A stretch of 35,977 nt of DNA from a virus, in the IMG/VR virus record IMGVR_UViG_3300005828_000108, positions 1 through 35,977 of that record. The stretch is one strand, 5' to 3'. The position numbers and the translations under genes are program-made. Below are positions 25,776 to 34,249 of this stretch, in pieces. How positions within the stretch are numbered: position 1 is the stretch's first letter; each line of letters starts with the position of its first letter. Below the pieces are notes generated by a model that saw only the letters and a list, made by a program, of their open reading frames with translations, made no database searches and had not been told where the DNA came from.

Positions 25776-27260
25776 ATGGCTGCCCCGACAGTGGTTGCCT
25801 ACGGCACCCACGACGAAACGGACCCGACTAACAGCGCGACGGTCACGCTGCCGACGACGCAGAGTGGCGATCTGATCCTTGTCGGTTTCACGGCGCGTGC
25901 GGGTACGGGCGGCACGGGAAACCTAGACGTTGAAACGCTGAACTGGACGCCGGACGGGACGCTGATCGAGGAGCTCAGCAGCACTCCGGATACTTGGTTC
26001 TACTACGGATGGGCGACCGGGGATCACTCCGGAGAGTATGTGTATGTGGAGGAGAGCGCCGCTGGGTCAATGTGCGGCGTGTATCTGGTCATTCGCGGGG
26101 CAATCGGCAGCGGTGATCCGACAGACGGCTATGCGTCGGAGAGGACTGGCGCTAACACGGACCTTACGCTGACCGGCGGGATCACCACTACTTACGACGA
26201 CAGTCTGGTGATCTACGTAATGGCCTGCCGGAACGATGCGACGGTCACGGCTGCCTCGATGGACGGTACTTCGATGCCGATCTACGCAGATGCGATTAGC
26301 TTGGGAGGGAGTGATTCGTCGCTGACGACCGCGGCGCTGGCGCAGGGAACAGCGGGCTCTACCGGTGACTTGGCTTTCACCAGCGGTGTGAACACGTTCA
26401 AGTGGCTGATTGGAATCGGTATTCGGGCGGCCGCGGCGCCCTCGGGGGTAGACCTGACTCCCGCGACGGAGAGCGAGGCGGCGCAGGCGGTTACTCGCAA
26501 GAAGCTGAAGGGCGCGACGCCCGCAACGGAGGGCAACGCGGCACAGGCGTTGTCGTCGCAAAAGCGCAAGGGAATCACGGCGGCGACGGAGGCGGACGCC
26601 GCACAGTCGATCACGCACAAGAGACTGGCGACACTGACGCCGGCCACGGAAGCTGATGTCGCACAGGGGCTGACGCAGAAGAAGCTGGCAACGCTGTTGG
26701 TGGCGACGGAGACGGATCTGGCAATCCCGGTGACACGGGCGGCGGTGGCGAACTACGTCGACCTGACACCGGCGGCGGAGAGCGACCTGGCAGTGGCGCT
26801 GTCAGCGCAGAAGGTGAAGACGCTGGGTGTCGCGCTCGAGACGGACACGGCGGCGGCGCTCAGTCACCTGCGGAGGGTGACGGCTGGGACCGCGACTGAA
26901 TCTGATGCGGCGGTGGCGCCGACGGTGCGAAAGCACGGTTCTGTTCTCCCAGCAGCGGAGAGCGACGTGGCATTTGGAATCAGCGCCAGTCTGAGGCGAA
27001 GCCTGACAGCGGCTACAGAGACAGATGGGGCAGTTGGGCTGTCGGCGTCGAAGCGCGTGAGCCTGAGCCCTGCAACAGAGGCCGACAGCGCAGTAGGCAT
27101 TTCGCACTATCACCGCGTGTACCTGGTCCCAGCCGAGGAGACTGACAACGCGGTTCCGATCAGTAGAGAGGGCGTCGAGGTGGCGCCGGGTCAAGGCAAG
27201 CACCCGATTGGTCGACACGGCCTGATCGAGCGCAAGCCGCTTATCGAGGAGGACAGATGA
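25776..27260 (+). CDS. Repeat-containing virion protein, probable fibre or decoration
   Basis: 494 residues. Residues 1-222 are a beta-sandwich-like domain (VTLPTTQSGDLILVGFTARAG, GVYLVIRGAI, DDSLVIYVMACRND) that recurs in the protein at 28170. Residues 228-465 are twelve repeats of exactly 20 residues, each centred on A-T/A-E-T/S-D (ATE at 230, 250, 270, 290, 310, then 334 to 454), with one 4-residue insertion after the fifth. The last 30 residues are basic. Repeats this regular suggest an elongated fibrous rod. Ribosome site AGGTAGGG precedes ATG 25776. Ends in an ATGA overlap. Confidence 0.7.
   Translation: MAAPTVVAYGTHDETDPTNSATVTLPTTQSGDLILVGFTARAGTGGTGNLDVETLNWTPDGTLIEELSSTPDTWFYYGWATGDHSGEYVYVEESAAGSMCGVYLVIRGAIGSGDPTDGYASERTGANTDLTLTGGITTTYDDSLVIYVMACRNDATVTAASMDGTSMPIYADAISLGGSDSSLTTAALAQGTAGSTGDLAFTSGVNTFKWLIGIGIRAAAAPSGVDLTPATESEAAQAVTRKKLKGATPATEGNAAQALSSQKRKGITAATEADAAQSITHKRLATLTPATEADVAQGLTQKKLATLLVATETDLAIPVTRAAVANYVDLTPAAESDLAVALSAQKVKTLGVALETDTAAALSHLRRVTAGTATESDAAVAPTVRKHGSVLPAAESDVAFGISASLRRSLTAATETDGAVGLSASKRVSLSPATEADSAVGISHYHRVYLVPAEETDNAVPISREGVEVAPGQGKHPIGRHGLIERKPLIEEDR
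26457..27170 (+). repeat. Twelve 60-nt coding repeats
   Basis: Protein-level period of 20 residues with consensus L-x-P-A-T-E-x-D-x-A-x-x-L-T-x-x-K. DNA identity between units is modest, so the array is old rather than freshly expanded. Confidence 0.75.
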
Positions 27261-27667
27261 TCTGGGTTGTGATCGCGGGCCTGGTGCTCGTGTTGATTTG
27301 GGTTGCATGGGTACTGCATAAGCAGAGGGTGGTGGTGCCCGAGGTAACGTCGGCGATTCTGCTGGAGCGTCTTGCGGCGGTGAGCGAGTTTCCTGATTGC
27401 GTGTTGGAAGTGGATCCCGATGTGGATGCGGCGCGGTTGGTGGTGACGACACCGAAGGTGCGCGATGTGGCGAAGCTGGCGAACGAGTTCTTCGACATCG
27501 AGGTCAAGCCGTACGACAAGCTGAACGACACGAGGCGTTTTTACGCCGGTGACGGCCGGTTCGAGCTGCGGATGAAGATGCGCAAGGGCAAGGCTACGCA
27601 CGAGGGCGTAGCGGTCCACAAAGCCCGCAAACGGACACTTGCGGTGGAAGTCGAGCGGCTCCGCTAA
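27257..27667 (+). CDS. N-terminally anchored membrane protein
   Basis: 136 residues. Starts in an ATGA overlap. Residues 2-21 are a transmembrane helix (IWVVIAGLVLVLIWVAWVLH), followed by alternating strands and helices (VPEVTSAILLERLAAVSEF, ARLVVTTPKVRDVAKLANEFFDIEVKPYDK) and a very basic end. Its place among tail genes is odd for a membrane protein; it could act in entry or superinfection control, or be a virion protein with a signal anchor. Not recognised. Confidence 0.6.
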   Translation: MIWVVIAGLVLVLIWVAWVLHKQRVVVPEVTSAILLERLAAVSEFPDCVLEVDPDVDAARLVVTTPKVRDVAKLANEFFDIEVKPYDKLNDTRRFYAGDGRFELRMKMRKGKATHEGVAVHKARKRTLAVEVERLR

Positions 27668-27697
27668 GGCGACCGGGCCTGGTGGCACAATCGCTGC

Positions 27698-28177
27698 ATG
27701 ACGTATGGCATCGACCCGGTTCCGGGCCAGGACGCGGCATCGGGCACAGGAAGTTACGCCACCCAGGCTGACCTGGACGCGCTAGAGGCGCGTATGGATG
27801 CGATCGAGGCCGTTGATGTAGGCACCGACTACACGGACGAGCAGATAGAGCTGCTGCGGAACGAGGGGCAGGCGGTGTCGACGCTGATCACGGGTGCGAC
27901 GTACACGGTGCTCGGGTCTGACATTTGGTCGGTGTTGCAATGCTCGAGCGGCTCGCAGCAGACGATCACGATCCCGCCCGATGTGTTTGACACGGGTCAG
28001 GCGATTACGGTGCTCCGGCTGGGCGCTGGCGCGGTGGATTTCGTGGCGGGCAGCGGCGTGGATATCAAGTCTGTCGCTGCGGACCCGTGGGCAGTCGGGG
28101 CGCAGAACGCGGGGGTGCAGGTGCAATGCATCGACGCGGATACGAACACGTTCTGGATCAGCGGCCAGCTTGCCTAA
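27698..28177 (+). CDS. Small fibre-like structural protein
   Basis: 159 residues from ATG 27698; CACAAT lies 6 nt before the ATG and there is no ribosome site, so a leaderless start is likely. Residues 20-55 form a helix (YATQADLDALEARMDAIEAV) typical of trimeric fibre heads; then a beta region (STLITGATYTVLGSDIWSVLQCSSGSQQTITIPPDVF, QAITVLRLGAGAVDFVAGSGVDI), a layout seen in phage tail-fibre tips. Overlaps the next gene's TTG by 8 nt. Confidence 0.6.
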   Translation: MTYGIDPVPGQDAASGTGSYATQADLDALEARMDAIEAVDVGTDYTDEQIELLRNEGQAVSTLITGATYTVLGSDIWSVLQCSSGSQQTITIPPDVFDTGQAITVLRLGAGAVDFVAGSGVDIKSVAADPWAVGAQNAGVQVQCIDADTNTFWISGQLA

Positions 28178-30827
28178 GCCCGCTCATAAGGTTCGGCAGC
28201 TAGGGGAGTACGACGAGCCTCTGCCGGCGGGTCCGCCGCTGAGCTACCTGAAGGGGACTGCGGATACGGTGTTCGGGAGCGGCGCGCTGGCGGCGAACCC
28301 AGTTGATCCGATCGGTTTGACGAACGCGGACGCGCGCCTGGTGGTGGGATACGTCAATCGCGCGGGTGGAGTTCCGCAGGTGGTGGGTACTGCGACCGAT
28401 GAGGAGAAGGTGGGCGACACGACGGTGACGTTGCCCTCGACGCAGGTTGACGACCTGATTTTGGTGGGCGCTGTCTCGAGGGGCACGGGCTCGGCGATTG
28501 CGACGAACGGTGGAACTTTCGACGGGGGATCGCTGACGGAGATTGCGGTCGATCCTGATTCCGGGTTGCCGATGGCGAAGATGTGGTGGGTGCGGGCGAC
28601 GAAGGATCACGGTGGGCAGACGCTTTCGTTCACTGGTGGGGTGTTGGCGATGTGCAGTTCGCTGTGTGTCGTTCGGTACGCGCTGTCGTCGGGGGATCCG
28701 ATCGAGCAGCTGGTGACGTTCCACACGGCGTCTGACAACACCGGCGACTTGGGTGAGCTCAGCGCGGTGACAGCGGGGAGCTTGATTTTCTACGGAGTTG
28801 CGACACGCCGGACGACGTACTGGACAGGGGCGGCGCCGACAATGAACGGTGTTGGGATGAGCGAGGTCGTCTTGGCTGAATCGAACGGCGGTGACGCGGG
28901 CACAAGCGACGAGTGTTCGCTGATGCTGGCGTCGGCGCCGGCCGTGAGCACCGGGGGTACCGGGGCGTTTGATTGTGAGACGGGAGCCAGCACGATCAAG
29001 GAGTTGTTCGCCTTCAGCGTCAAGGCGGAGAGCGCCAGCGGACCGTCGATCACGACGCCGGCGGGATACACGGAGATTTGCAACGACGCCGGTACGGGCG
29101 GCGGGCTGATGGTTGCGTGGAAGGCGGTTGTGAGCGATTCGGCACCAGCGGTGACGTTCAACAACATGGGGTCGGGCGATGTGGGCTACGCGACGGTGGG
29201 GGGGATCCGTGGAGGGGATCTGGCCGACTTCCTCGATCAGGTCGGTGCGGTGTCGCACAATGCGGCGGCGCAGGACGTTGGGCCGGTCGCCGGGATTACG
29301 CCTGCGGATGCGGACACGATGGTGTTGGTCGTGTTCGCGAAGGCGTACAACTACGTGTCGAGCGACATCCTGGCGGGCGATGGTCTGCAGTGGCAGCGGG
29401 CGTTCGGGCATTCGTCCGCGGTGGGCAACCGGGCGATGATCGTGGCACAGTTCGCAATCGAAAGCGGCACCGTCGCGGTGACAGGGAAGACGCTGGTCGT
29501 GCAGGGAGGTGTGGCCGACGTTGGGGTTGGGGTGATGTTCAACGTGAATCCAGATGCGACGACGCCACCACCGTCGGCGCAGTATGGGCTGGACGTCGCG
29601 ACAACCGGATTGGGCTCAGGTGTGGTGACAGGGCCGGGGATTTCGTGTCCGACGCAGACGGACGGGGACTGCGAGGAGATTTATCCCTCAGGGCAGAGCG
29701 TGACGCTGACAGCCCAGCCGAACGCGGGGTCGGTGTTTGTTGGGTGGACGGGCGATGTGACCTCGAGCTCGCCGCAGATCATCCTGACGATGAACGCGGC
29801 TAAGAACCTGGTGGCCGAGTTCGGCCTGGCTGCGCCTCCTGGGGGTAGTGGAATCGTCAGCGTGATCCCAGGGTCGGGCGCTCCGGTCAGTCAGGACCTG
29901 TTCGCTCGGTCGGACTCCTACGAAACGGGCGCGACGGGGCTCGAGGAGAACTGGGAGTACTCGGATCCATGGCGGTACTCGAACCGCACAGCGGACTCGA
30001 ACAGCCCACCGGGGGATCCGTACATCAAGAAGTGGTCGGCGAATACGTCGCCGTTTCAGGTGCCGGGGCAGTCGTTCGTCTCGACGCAGTCGGTGAGGCT
30101 GACGGCGGGGGAATTGCTCGTTCCGGATATTCATGGGCACACGCGACAGCAACAGGCTGAGTCGATGTCGCCGCGCGAGGACTCGATCATGCTGGCCAGC
30201 GGGCGGCACGATTGGTCGATCTACGACGAGTTCATCAGCGGCAACTCGCATACGAGGACGGGGTTGTACAAGGGTCACAAGTACCTGAACGGCGAGCGGA
30301 GCGTCACGTATTTGGACGTATTCATGCAGGCGAACCGGGCGAGCGTGTTCCCGTACAACCTGGGAACCGGCGGGGGCAACACGAACTTCTCGCAGCTGCT
30401 CCAGTTGAAGACCTGGGGCGGGCATGCGTTTCTTGCGATCTCTCAGGCGAAGAACGGGATCAAGACGTCGCTGGCGAAGGCGGTTTCGACGAGTAAGGAG
30501 TTGCTGCTTCCGTGTCCCGCCGGTCAATGGATACGCATTGCGATCGAGGCGTACTGGAAGACGAATAGCTCGTCGCCGAACACGGGTCAGAACGGGGGCT
30601 GGTTCCGACTGTGGGCGGACTTCGATCAGAACGGGATGAAGTGCATTACGCTCCCCAGTTACGTCGGGTCGGTCGCTGGGTCGGACGGGAAGATTCCGCA
30701 GGACTTGCTCAGCCCATCGGCGGGGACCTGGGTCTGCTTCGGTCCCTACCACCGGTTCGAGCACTTCACGAACGGGTCGGTGATCACGGACTACGCGAAT
30801 GTGTCTGTCTGCCAGGTGGCCGCATAG
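28170..30827 (+). CDS. Putative receptor-binding/depolymerase tail protein
   Basis: 885 residues if started at TTG 28170, the only in-frame start at the end of the preceding gene. Residues ~60-280 and ~290-460 are two beta-sandwich domains; the first shares TVTLPSTQVDDLILVGAVSRG with the protein at 25776. Residues ~475-550 match an InlB-type B repeat (GSGVVTGPGISC, YPSGQSVTLTAQPNAGSVFVGWTGDVTS, NAAKNLVAEF), usually found in bacterial surface proteins. The C-terminal ~300 residues look like a polysaccharide-lyase or lectin jelly roll (ENWEYSDPWRYS, PREDSIMLASGRHDWSIYDEF, GQWIRIAIEAYW, GGWFRLWADFDQNG). Likely binds or trims host surface glycan; the lyase idea is unproven. Confidence 0.65.
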   Translation: MPKPAHKVRQLGEYDEPLPAGPPLSYLKGTADTVFGSGALAANPVDPIGLTNADARLVVGYVNRAGGVPQVVGTATDEEKVGDTTVTLPSTQVDDLILVGAVSRGTGSAIATNGGTFDGGSLTEIAVDPDSGLPMAKMWWVRATKDHGGQTLSFTGGVLAMCSSLCVVRYALSSGDPIEQLVTFHTASDNTGDLGELSAVTAGSLIFYGVATRRTTYWTGAAPTMNGVGMSEVVLAESNGGDAGTSDECSLMLASAPAVSTGGTGAFDCETGASTIKELFAFSVKAESASGPSITTPAGYTEICNDAGTGGGLMVAWKAVVSDSAPAVTFNNMGSGDVGYATVGGIRGGDLADFLDQVGAVSHNAAAQDVGPVAGITPADADTMVLVVFAKAYNYVSSDILAGDGLQWQRAFGHSSAVGNRAMIVAQFAIESGTVAVTGKTLVVQGGVADVGVGVMFNVNPDATTPPPSAQYGLDVATTGLGSGVVTGPGISCPTQTDGDCEEIYPSGQSVTLTAQPNAGSVFVGWTGDVTSSSPQIILTMNAAKNLVAEFGLAAPPGGSGIVSVIPGSGAPVSQDLFARSDSYETGATGLEENWEYSDPWRYSNRTADSNSPPGDPYIKKWSANTSPFQVPGQSFVSTQSVRLTAGELLVPDIHGHTRQQQAESMSPREDSIMLASGRHDWSIYDEFISGNSHTRTGLYKGHKYLNGERSVTYLDVFMQANRASVFPYNLGTGGGNTNFSQLLQLKTWGGHAFLAISQAKNGIKTSLAKAVSTSKELLLPCPAGQWIRIAIEAYWKTNSSSPNTGQNGGWFRLWADFDQNGMKCITLPSYVGSVAGSDGKIPQDLLSPSAGTWVCFGPYHRFEHFTNGSVITDYANVSVCQVAA

Positions 30828-30829
30828 CG

Positions 30830-31093
30830 ATGGAGGTAGCGGCGATCATCCTCGCAACGGGCCTTGCCGTGAGTGCGGTGGTATTGAGTGTCACGCGGCT
30901 GCTTGCTCAGGTCAGTGCGGCGCAGGAGCGGCTGGTGATGTTCAAGGAGGAGCCGGCGGCCATGACTGGCAACTACCTCGCGCAGAACACCGAGAGGCGG
31001 GCGCCGCGGACGCTTCCGGTTGAGCCGACAGCGGCCACGCAGAAGCTGGCGTTGAGGATCGATGAGGAGCTGGCGAAGCGTGATCGTTCGTGA
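30830..31093 (+). CDS. Small membrane-anchored protein
   Basis: 87 residues from ATG 30830, which directly follows the previous stop (TAGCGATG). MEVAAIILATGLAVSAVVLSVTRLLAQV is one transmembrane helix, followed by a polar helical tail (AAQERLVMFKEEPAAM ... ATQKLALRIDEELAKRDRS). Overlaps the HNH frame at its end. Function unknown. Confidence 0.6.
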   Translation: MEVAAIILATGLAVSAVVLSVTRLLAQVSAAQERLVMFKEEPAAMTGNYLAQNTERRAPRTLPVEPTAATQKLALRIDEELAKRDRS

Positions 31094-31406
31094 AGGGGGA
31101 GCGCAGCACAGGTACAAGCAGACCCGAGCCCGCAAGCTCAAGGGGTACTCGGCTGGCCGGCGTGCCTACGACCGACGGCGCCGCGCAACCCCACTCGATG
31201 CACTGGGACGCCAGTTCAAGGTCATCGTTCAGAACGACCCGTGCGCGCTATGCGGCAAGCCTGCCCCCGTGGATGCGGACCACATAGACCCGCTGAAGCA
31301 TGGGGGCGAGAACCGCTGGGAGAACCTCGGCGGCGTCTGCCATGCCTGCAACGCTTCGAAGGGCAACCGGAAGCTACTGATGGTCCTCCATGAACAGAAA
31401 CGGTGA
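31062..31406 (+). CDS. HNH endonuclease upstream of portal
   Basis: Up to 114 residues (ATG 31062; GTG 31080 is an alternative). Basic N-terminus (KQTRARKLKGYSAGRRAYDRRRR), then the HNH core: CALCGKPAPVDADHIDPLKHGGENRWENLGGVCHACNASKG. The two CxxC pairs hold a structural zinc, while DH and the N/H residues form the nuclease centre. HNH proteins next to terminase and portal genes often work with terminase in DNA cleavage and packaging; here the portal start overlaps it by 17 nt. A homing nuclease is the alternative. Confidence 0.8.
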   Translation: MRSWRSVIVREGGAQHRYKQTRARKLKGYSAGRRAYDRRRRATPLDALGRQFKVIVQNDPCALCGKPAPVDADHIDPLKHGGENRWENLGGVCHACNASKGNRKLLMVLHEQKR

Positions 31407-33336
31407 CATCAACGGCGCGATCCGCATCGCGATCGAAGAAGCTGAGAAGGCCATCGTCGGTGAGGAGCCTTCGTGGCATGAGGCGCTCGCGTTCTTTGGC
31501 AACGACCAGTGGGTCGAGCAGAACGCGCTGACGGGGCAGCTGGACCGTCTCGAGGTCCGGGAGGGCGGGAGCAAGCAGCGGTGGCAGGCGCGGCTGACAC
31601 GCAACCGGATGACGGCGAAGGTCATGGGCGAGGTGTCGATGCTGACGAGCCGCGTACCCGACTACGACCTGGACCCGGCGTCAGGCGATCCTGCAGCCGA
31701 CAATCAGGCCCAGGAGGGCGAGGTCGTTTTGCGGGCGCTGCACGAGCAGCTGGAGATGGAGAACGTCGCGATCAAGACGCTGATCTACGCGATCCTGACG
31801 GGGGCGGGATTCACCTACCCGTTCTGGAACCCGAGGTTGGGCGAGACGGTCAGCGAGGACGAGAACGGCCCGCTCCGCGAGGGCGACATCGATATCGGGA
31901 TTCTGCATCAGGGGGAGGTCCTGTGGGATCCCGACTGCACGTTCGAGGAGTCGCAGTACGTGATCATCCGCAAGGCGAAGTCGCTGGAGCGGATCAAGCA
32001 GATGGCCGAGATCAACGTCGAGAACATCACGGCCGACGCTCAGTCGGGGCTGTGGGAGCGACCGGGGTCTGAGAGGTCGAAGCTCGGGTTCGTCTATGAC
32101 TACATGCGGAAGCCGGGCAAGGAAGCGGGCATTTGGCTGACGATCCACAACGGGCACAACATCAAGAACCCGCGTCCGTTCCCCCGCAAGAACGGGGAGT
32201 TCCCGCTGCACAAGATGGCGTGGGTGCCACGGCCGGACAAGCACCGCGACGTCGGCGCCGGGCCGATGCTGGTGGATTGCCAGCGCGGGTACAACCGGAC
32301 GCACAACCAGATCACGGACTGGAAGAACCACATTCTGACGCCGCAGTTGATGGCGCCGGAGGGAAGCCTGCAGGTCGATTTGACGAACGAGCCGGGGGCA
32401 GAGATCACCTACCGGGTGATCGGCGGCCAGAAGCCGGAGTGGCGGATTACGCCTGACATCCCCATCTCACTCTTTCAGAGCCTCGACAGGGCGCTGGACG
32501 ACATGGATGACATTCTCGGGTCACACGACCTCCCACCGGGAGTCGAGAGTGGTTCTGCGATTCAGGAGGTGAACGAGCGCGACCAGGGCCGGCGCGGGAT
32601 GGTCATTCGCCAGCTGGCCCGCTGGTACGCGTCGAACGGAGAGCATTTCCTCGAGATTGCACAGGCGCGCTACAGGGAGCGCCGCCTGATTGAGGCGCAG
32701 GGCATGTTCGGCGTCGACACGATCCCTGATTTCCTGGGACGCCGACTGAGCGGTCTGGGAGCGCCGAGGGTGAGCCCGGCGAGCATCCAGCCGCGCACAC
32801 GCGAGTACGCGGAGGCGACGGTGCGCCAGTACGCGGAGCTGGGCTGGATTCAGCCGCATGAGGCGATGAAGGCGATCAAGAGCGGCAACATGGACATCGT
32901 GATCAACGACATCGAGCTCGATGAGGCCAAGCAGCAGCGGGAGATTCGCAGGATGGTGACGCTGCAGATGCGTGTCGAGCCATCGGTGGTGGACAGCCCC
33001 TCGGAGGTCGCGGCGGAGGATCAGCTGGCGCTCGAGGAGGCCGGGACGCTGGAGGCCGATCCGGCCGAGTTCCCGATGCCGGCGCTGGGCGACGGACACG
33101 CGGTTCACAGGGCGTTGCTGAATCGCTGGATGAAGACGAGGGACTTCGAGCGGCAGCACCCGATGGTGCAGGAGTGGGCGCGCGATCACGAGGAGGCGCA
33201 TCGCATGTACGAGGACTTGGAGATGGAGGCCGAGATGGCGCGACAGGCGCAGAAGGCCGAGCAGCTGGGCAATGCGAACGCCGCGAGACAGCCCTCGATG
33301 GGGCGCCCGTCAAGGCCTGCCGGGGAGCCCGCATAG
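31390..33336 (+). CDS. Portal protein
   Basis: 648 residues from ATG 31390. Pattern typical of portal proteins: N-terminal helices with QLDRLEVREGGSKQRWQARLTRNRMTAKVMGEVSML, then LIYAILTGAGFTYPFWNP, GEVLWDPDCTFEESQYVIIRKAKS, a mixed beta wing, FPLHKMAWVPRPDKHRDVGAGPMLVDCQRGYNRTHNQITDWKNHI, and a helical crown with SLDRALDDMDDIL. The last ~100 residues are Glu- and Met-rich helices. Portals form the dodecameric DNA gate at the head vertex. It is followed by scaffold and capsid genes in the classical order. The size is at the upper end and close to podovirus-type portals. Confidence 0.9.
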   Translation: MNRNGDINGAIRIAIEEAEKAIVGEEPSWHEALAFFGNDQWVEQNALTGQLDRLEVREGGSKQRWQARLTRNRMTAKVMGEVSMLTSRVPDYDLDPASGDPAADNQAQEGEVVLRALHEQLEMENVAIKTLIYAILTGAGFTYPFWNPRLGETVSEDENGPLREGDIDIGILHQGEVLWDPDCTFEESQYVIIRKAKSLERIKQMAEINVENITADAQSGLWERPGSERSKLGFVYDYMRKPGKEAGIWLTIHNGHNIKNPRPFPRKNGEFPLHKMAWVPRPDKHRDVGAGPMLVDCQRGYNRTHNQITDWKNHILTPQLMAPEGSLQVDLTNEPGAEITYRVIGGQKPEWRITPDIPISLFQSLDRALDDMDDILGSHDLPPGVESGSAIQEVNERDQGRRGMVIRQLARWYASNGEHFLEIAQARYRERRLIEAQGMFGVDTIPDFLGRRLSGLGAPRVSPASIQPRTREYAEATVRQYAELGWIQPHEAMKAIKSGNMDIVINDIELDEAKQQREIRRMVTLQMRVEPSVVDSPSEVAAEDQLALEEAGTLEADPAEFPMPALGDGHAVHRALLNRWMKTRDFERQHPMVQEWARDHEEAHRMYEDLEMEAEMARQAQKAEQLGNANAARQPSMGRPSRPAGEPA

Positions 33337-33341
33337 GTTCC

Positions 33342-33364
33342 GTCCGGCGAAGGGAGAATGCTTC
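33342..33364 (+). promoter_or_regulatory. GTCCGG element between portal and scaffold
   Basis: Third copy of the 23-bp motif; 18 of 23 bases match the 24572 copy. Its 3' half overlaps a 7-bp hairpin (GGCGAAG 33346-33352 with CTTCGCC 33361-33367). AATGCT (33357-33362) is 6 nt from the ATG of a 15-codon leader ORF. Confidence 0.4.
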
Positions 33365-33368
33365 GCCT

Positions 33369-33416
33369 ATGTCCATGACCCCCACGTTCACGTGTCGGAG
33401 GCCCCATCGTGTCTGA
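33369..33416 (+). CDS. 15-codon leader ORF overlapping scaffold start
   Basis: ATG 33369 reads MSMTPTFTCRRPHRV and stops at 33414-33416, overlapping the scaffold GTG by 8 nt. Follows a -10-like hexamer by 6 nt. It may raise ribosome density at the scaffold start or be chance. Confidence 0.3.
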   Translation: MSMTPTFTCRRPHRV

Positions 33417-34221
33417 GGACGCGGTGGACCAGCCCGAGGTCGCGGAGGACGCGGCCGCCCCCAGCGAAGCTGGACCAGGCGAGGAGAACAGCGTTGCGAA
33501 TGGCGACGGACCAGCCCTCGAGGCCCCGTTCGACATCAACGAGGTTCCACAGGAGGTCAGGGAGCACGTCGAGAAGTACAACCGCCAGCTGCAGGGCGAG
33601 TTCACGCGCAAGACGCAGGAACTTGCTGAGTCCCGCAAGGGCGAGCCGGTGGACGTTGCTTCTGAACTGCTGTCTGAGCTCGAGGAAGATGCCAGGCTAG
33701 AGGCGCTCAACGCTCTCGCCGACCGACTCGGTTTCGAGCCGGCGGATGAGGGCGAGGACGCCGAAGAACCTGAGTCGGAAGCGACTGACACCCCGGAGAT
33801 CGAGGGGATTCCACCCGAGGCAGCGGAGCTCATCAAGAGCCTGCAGACGAAGGTGGACGAGCTCGAGAGCGGCTTCAAGGGTGAGCAGGAACAGAAGACC
33901 CAGGCGGCCATTCGGGATCACATCGTCGATGGCTTGGACGCCTACGCCGCGAAACTGGACGTCGAGCAGCTGCCGCAGCCGTTCGTCCGACAGATCATGG
34001 TGCTGGCGCTCAACGGCCCTCGCAAGGATGGGATGCCGGATATGGATAAGGCGATCTCCGCATGGGAGGAGGCCGAGCAGGAAGTCATCGACTTCCACAA
34101 GGCTTCCAAGCAGGTGGATGAGCCGGACCTGACGGGATCTTCGGGTGTCGCGGATTTCGAGTATGCCGACAGGGCACAGCGGTTGGCGAGAGCCGAAGCC
34201 GTGGCCTCCCGGCATAGCTGA
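33409..34221 (+). CDS. Capsid scaffolding protein
   Basis: 270 residues from GTG 33409 with GGAGG 7 nt upstream. Highly acidic and helical: the N-terminal 40 residues are disordered and E/D/A/P-rich; then PFDINEVPQEVREHVEKYNRQLQGEFTRKTQELAES, a helix with coiled-coil character; a second acidic linker (EDAEEPESEATDTPE); and helices LIKSLQTKVDELESGFKGEQEQ. The basic C-terminal segment (DRAQRLARAEAVASRHS) could bind the capsid protein. Composition, length and its place between portal and major capsid gene identify it. Confidence 0.85.
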   Translation: MSEDAVDQPEVAEDAAAPSEAGPGEENSVANGDGPALEAPFDINEVPQEVREHVEKYNRQLQGEFTRKTQELAESRKGEPVDVASELLSELEEDARLEALNALADRLGFEPADEGEDAEEPESEATDTPEIEGIPPEAAELIKSLQTKVDELESGFKGEQEQKTQAAIRDHIVDGLDAYAAKLDVEQLPQPFVRQIMVLALNGPRKDGMPDMDKAISAWEEAEQEVIDFHKASKQVDEPDLTGSSGVADFEYADRAQRLARAEAVASRHS

Positions 34222-34249
34222 GATCAACGACAACTAGGAGGCAACACAA

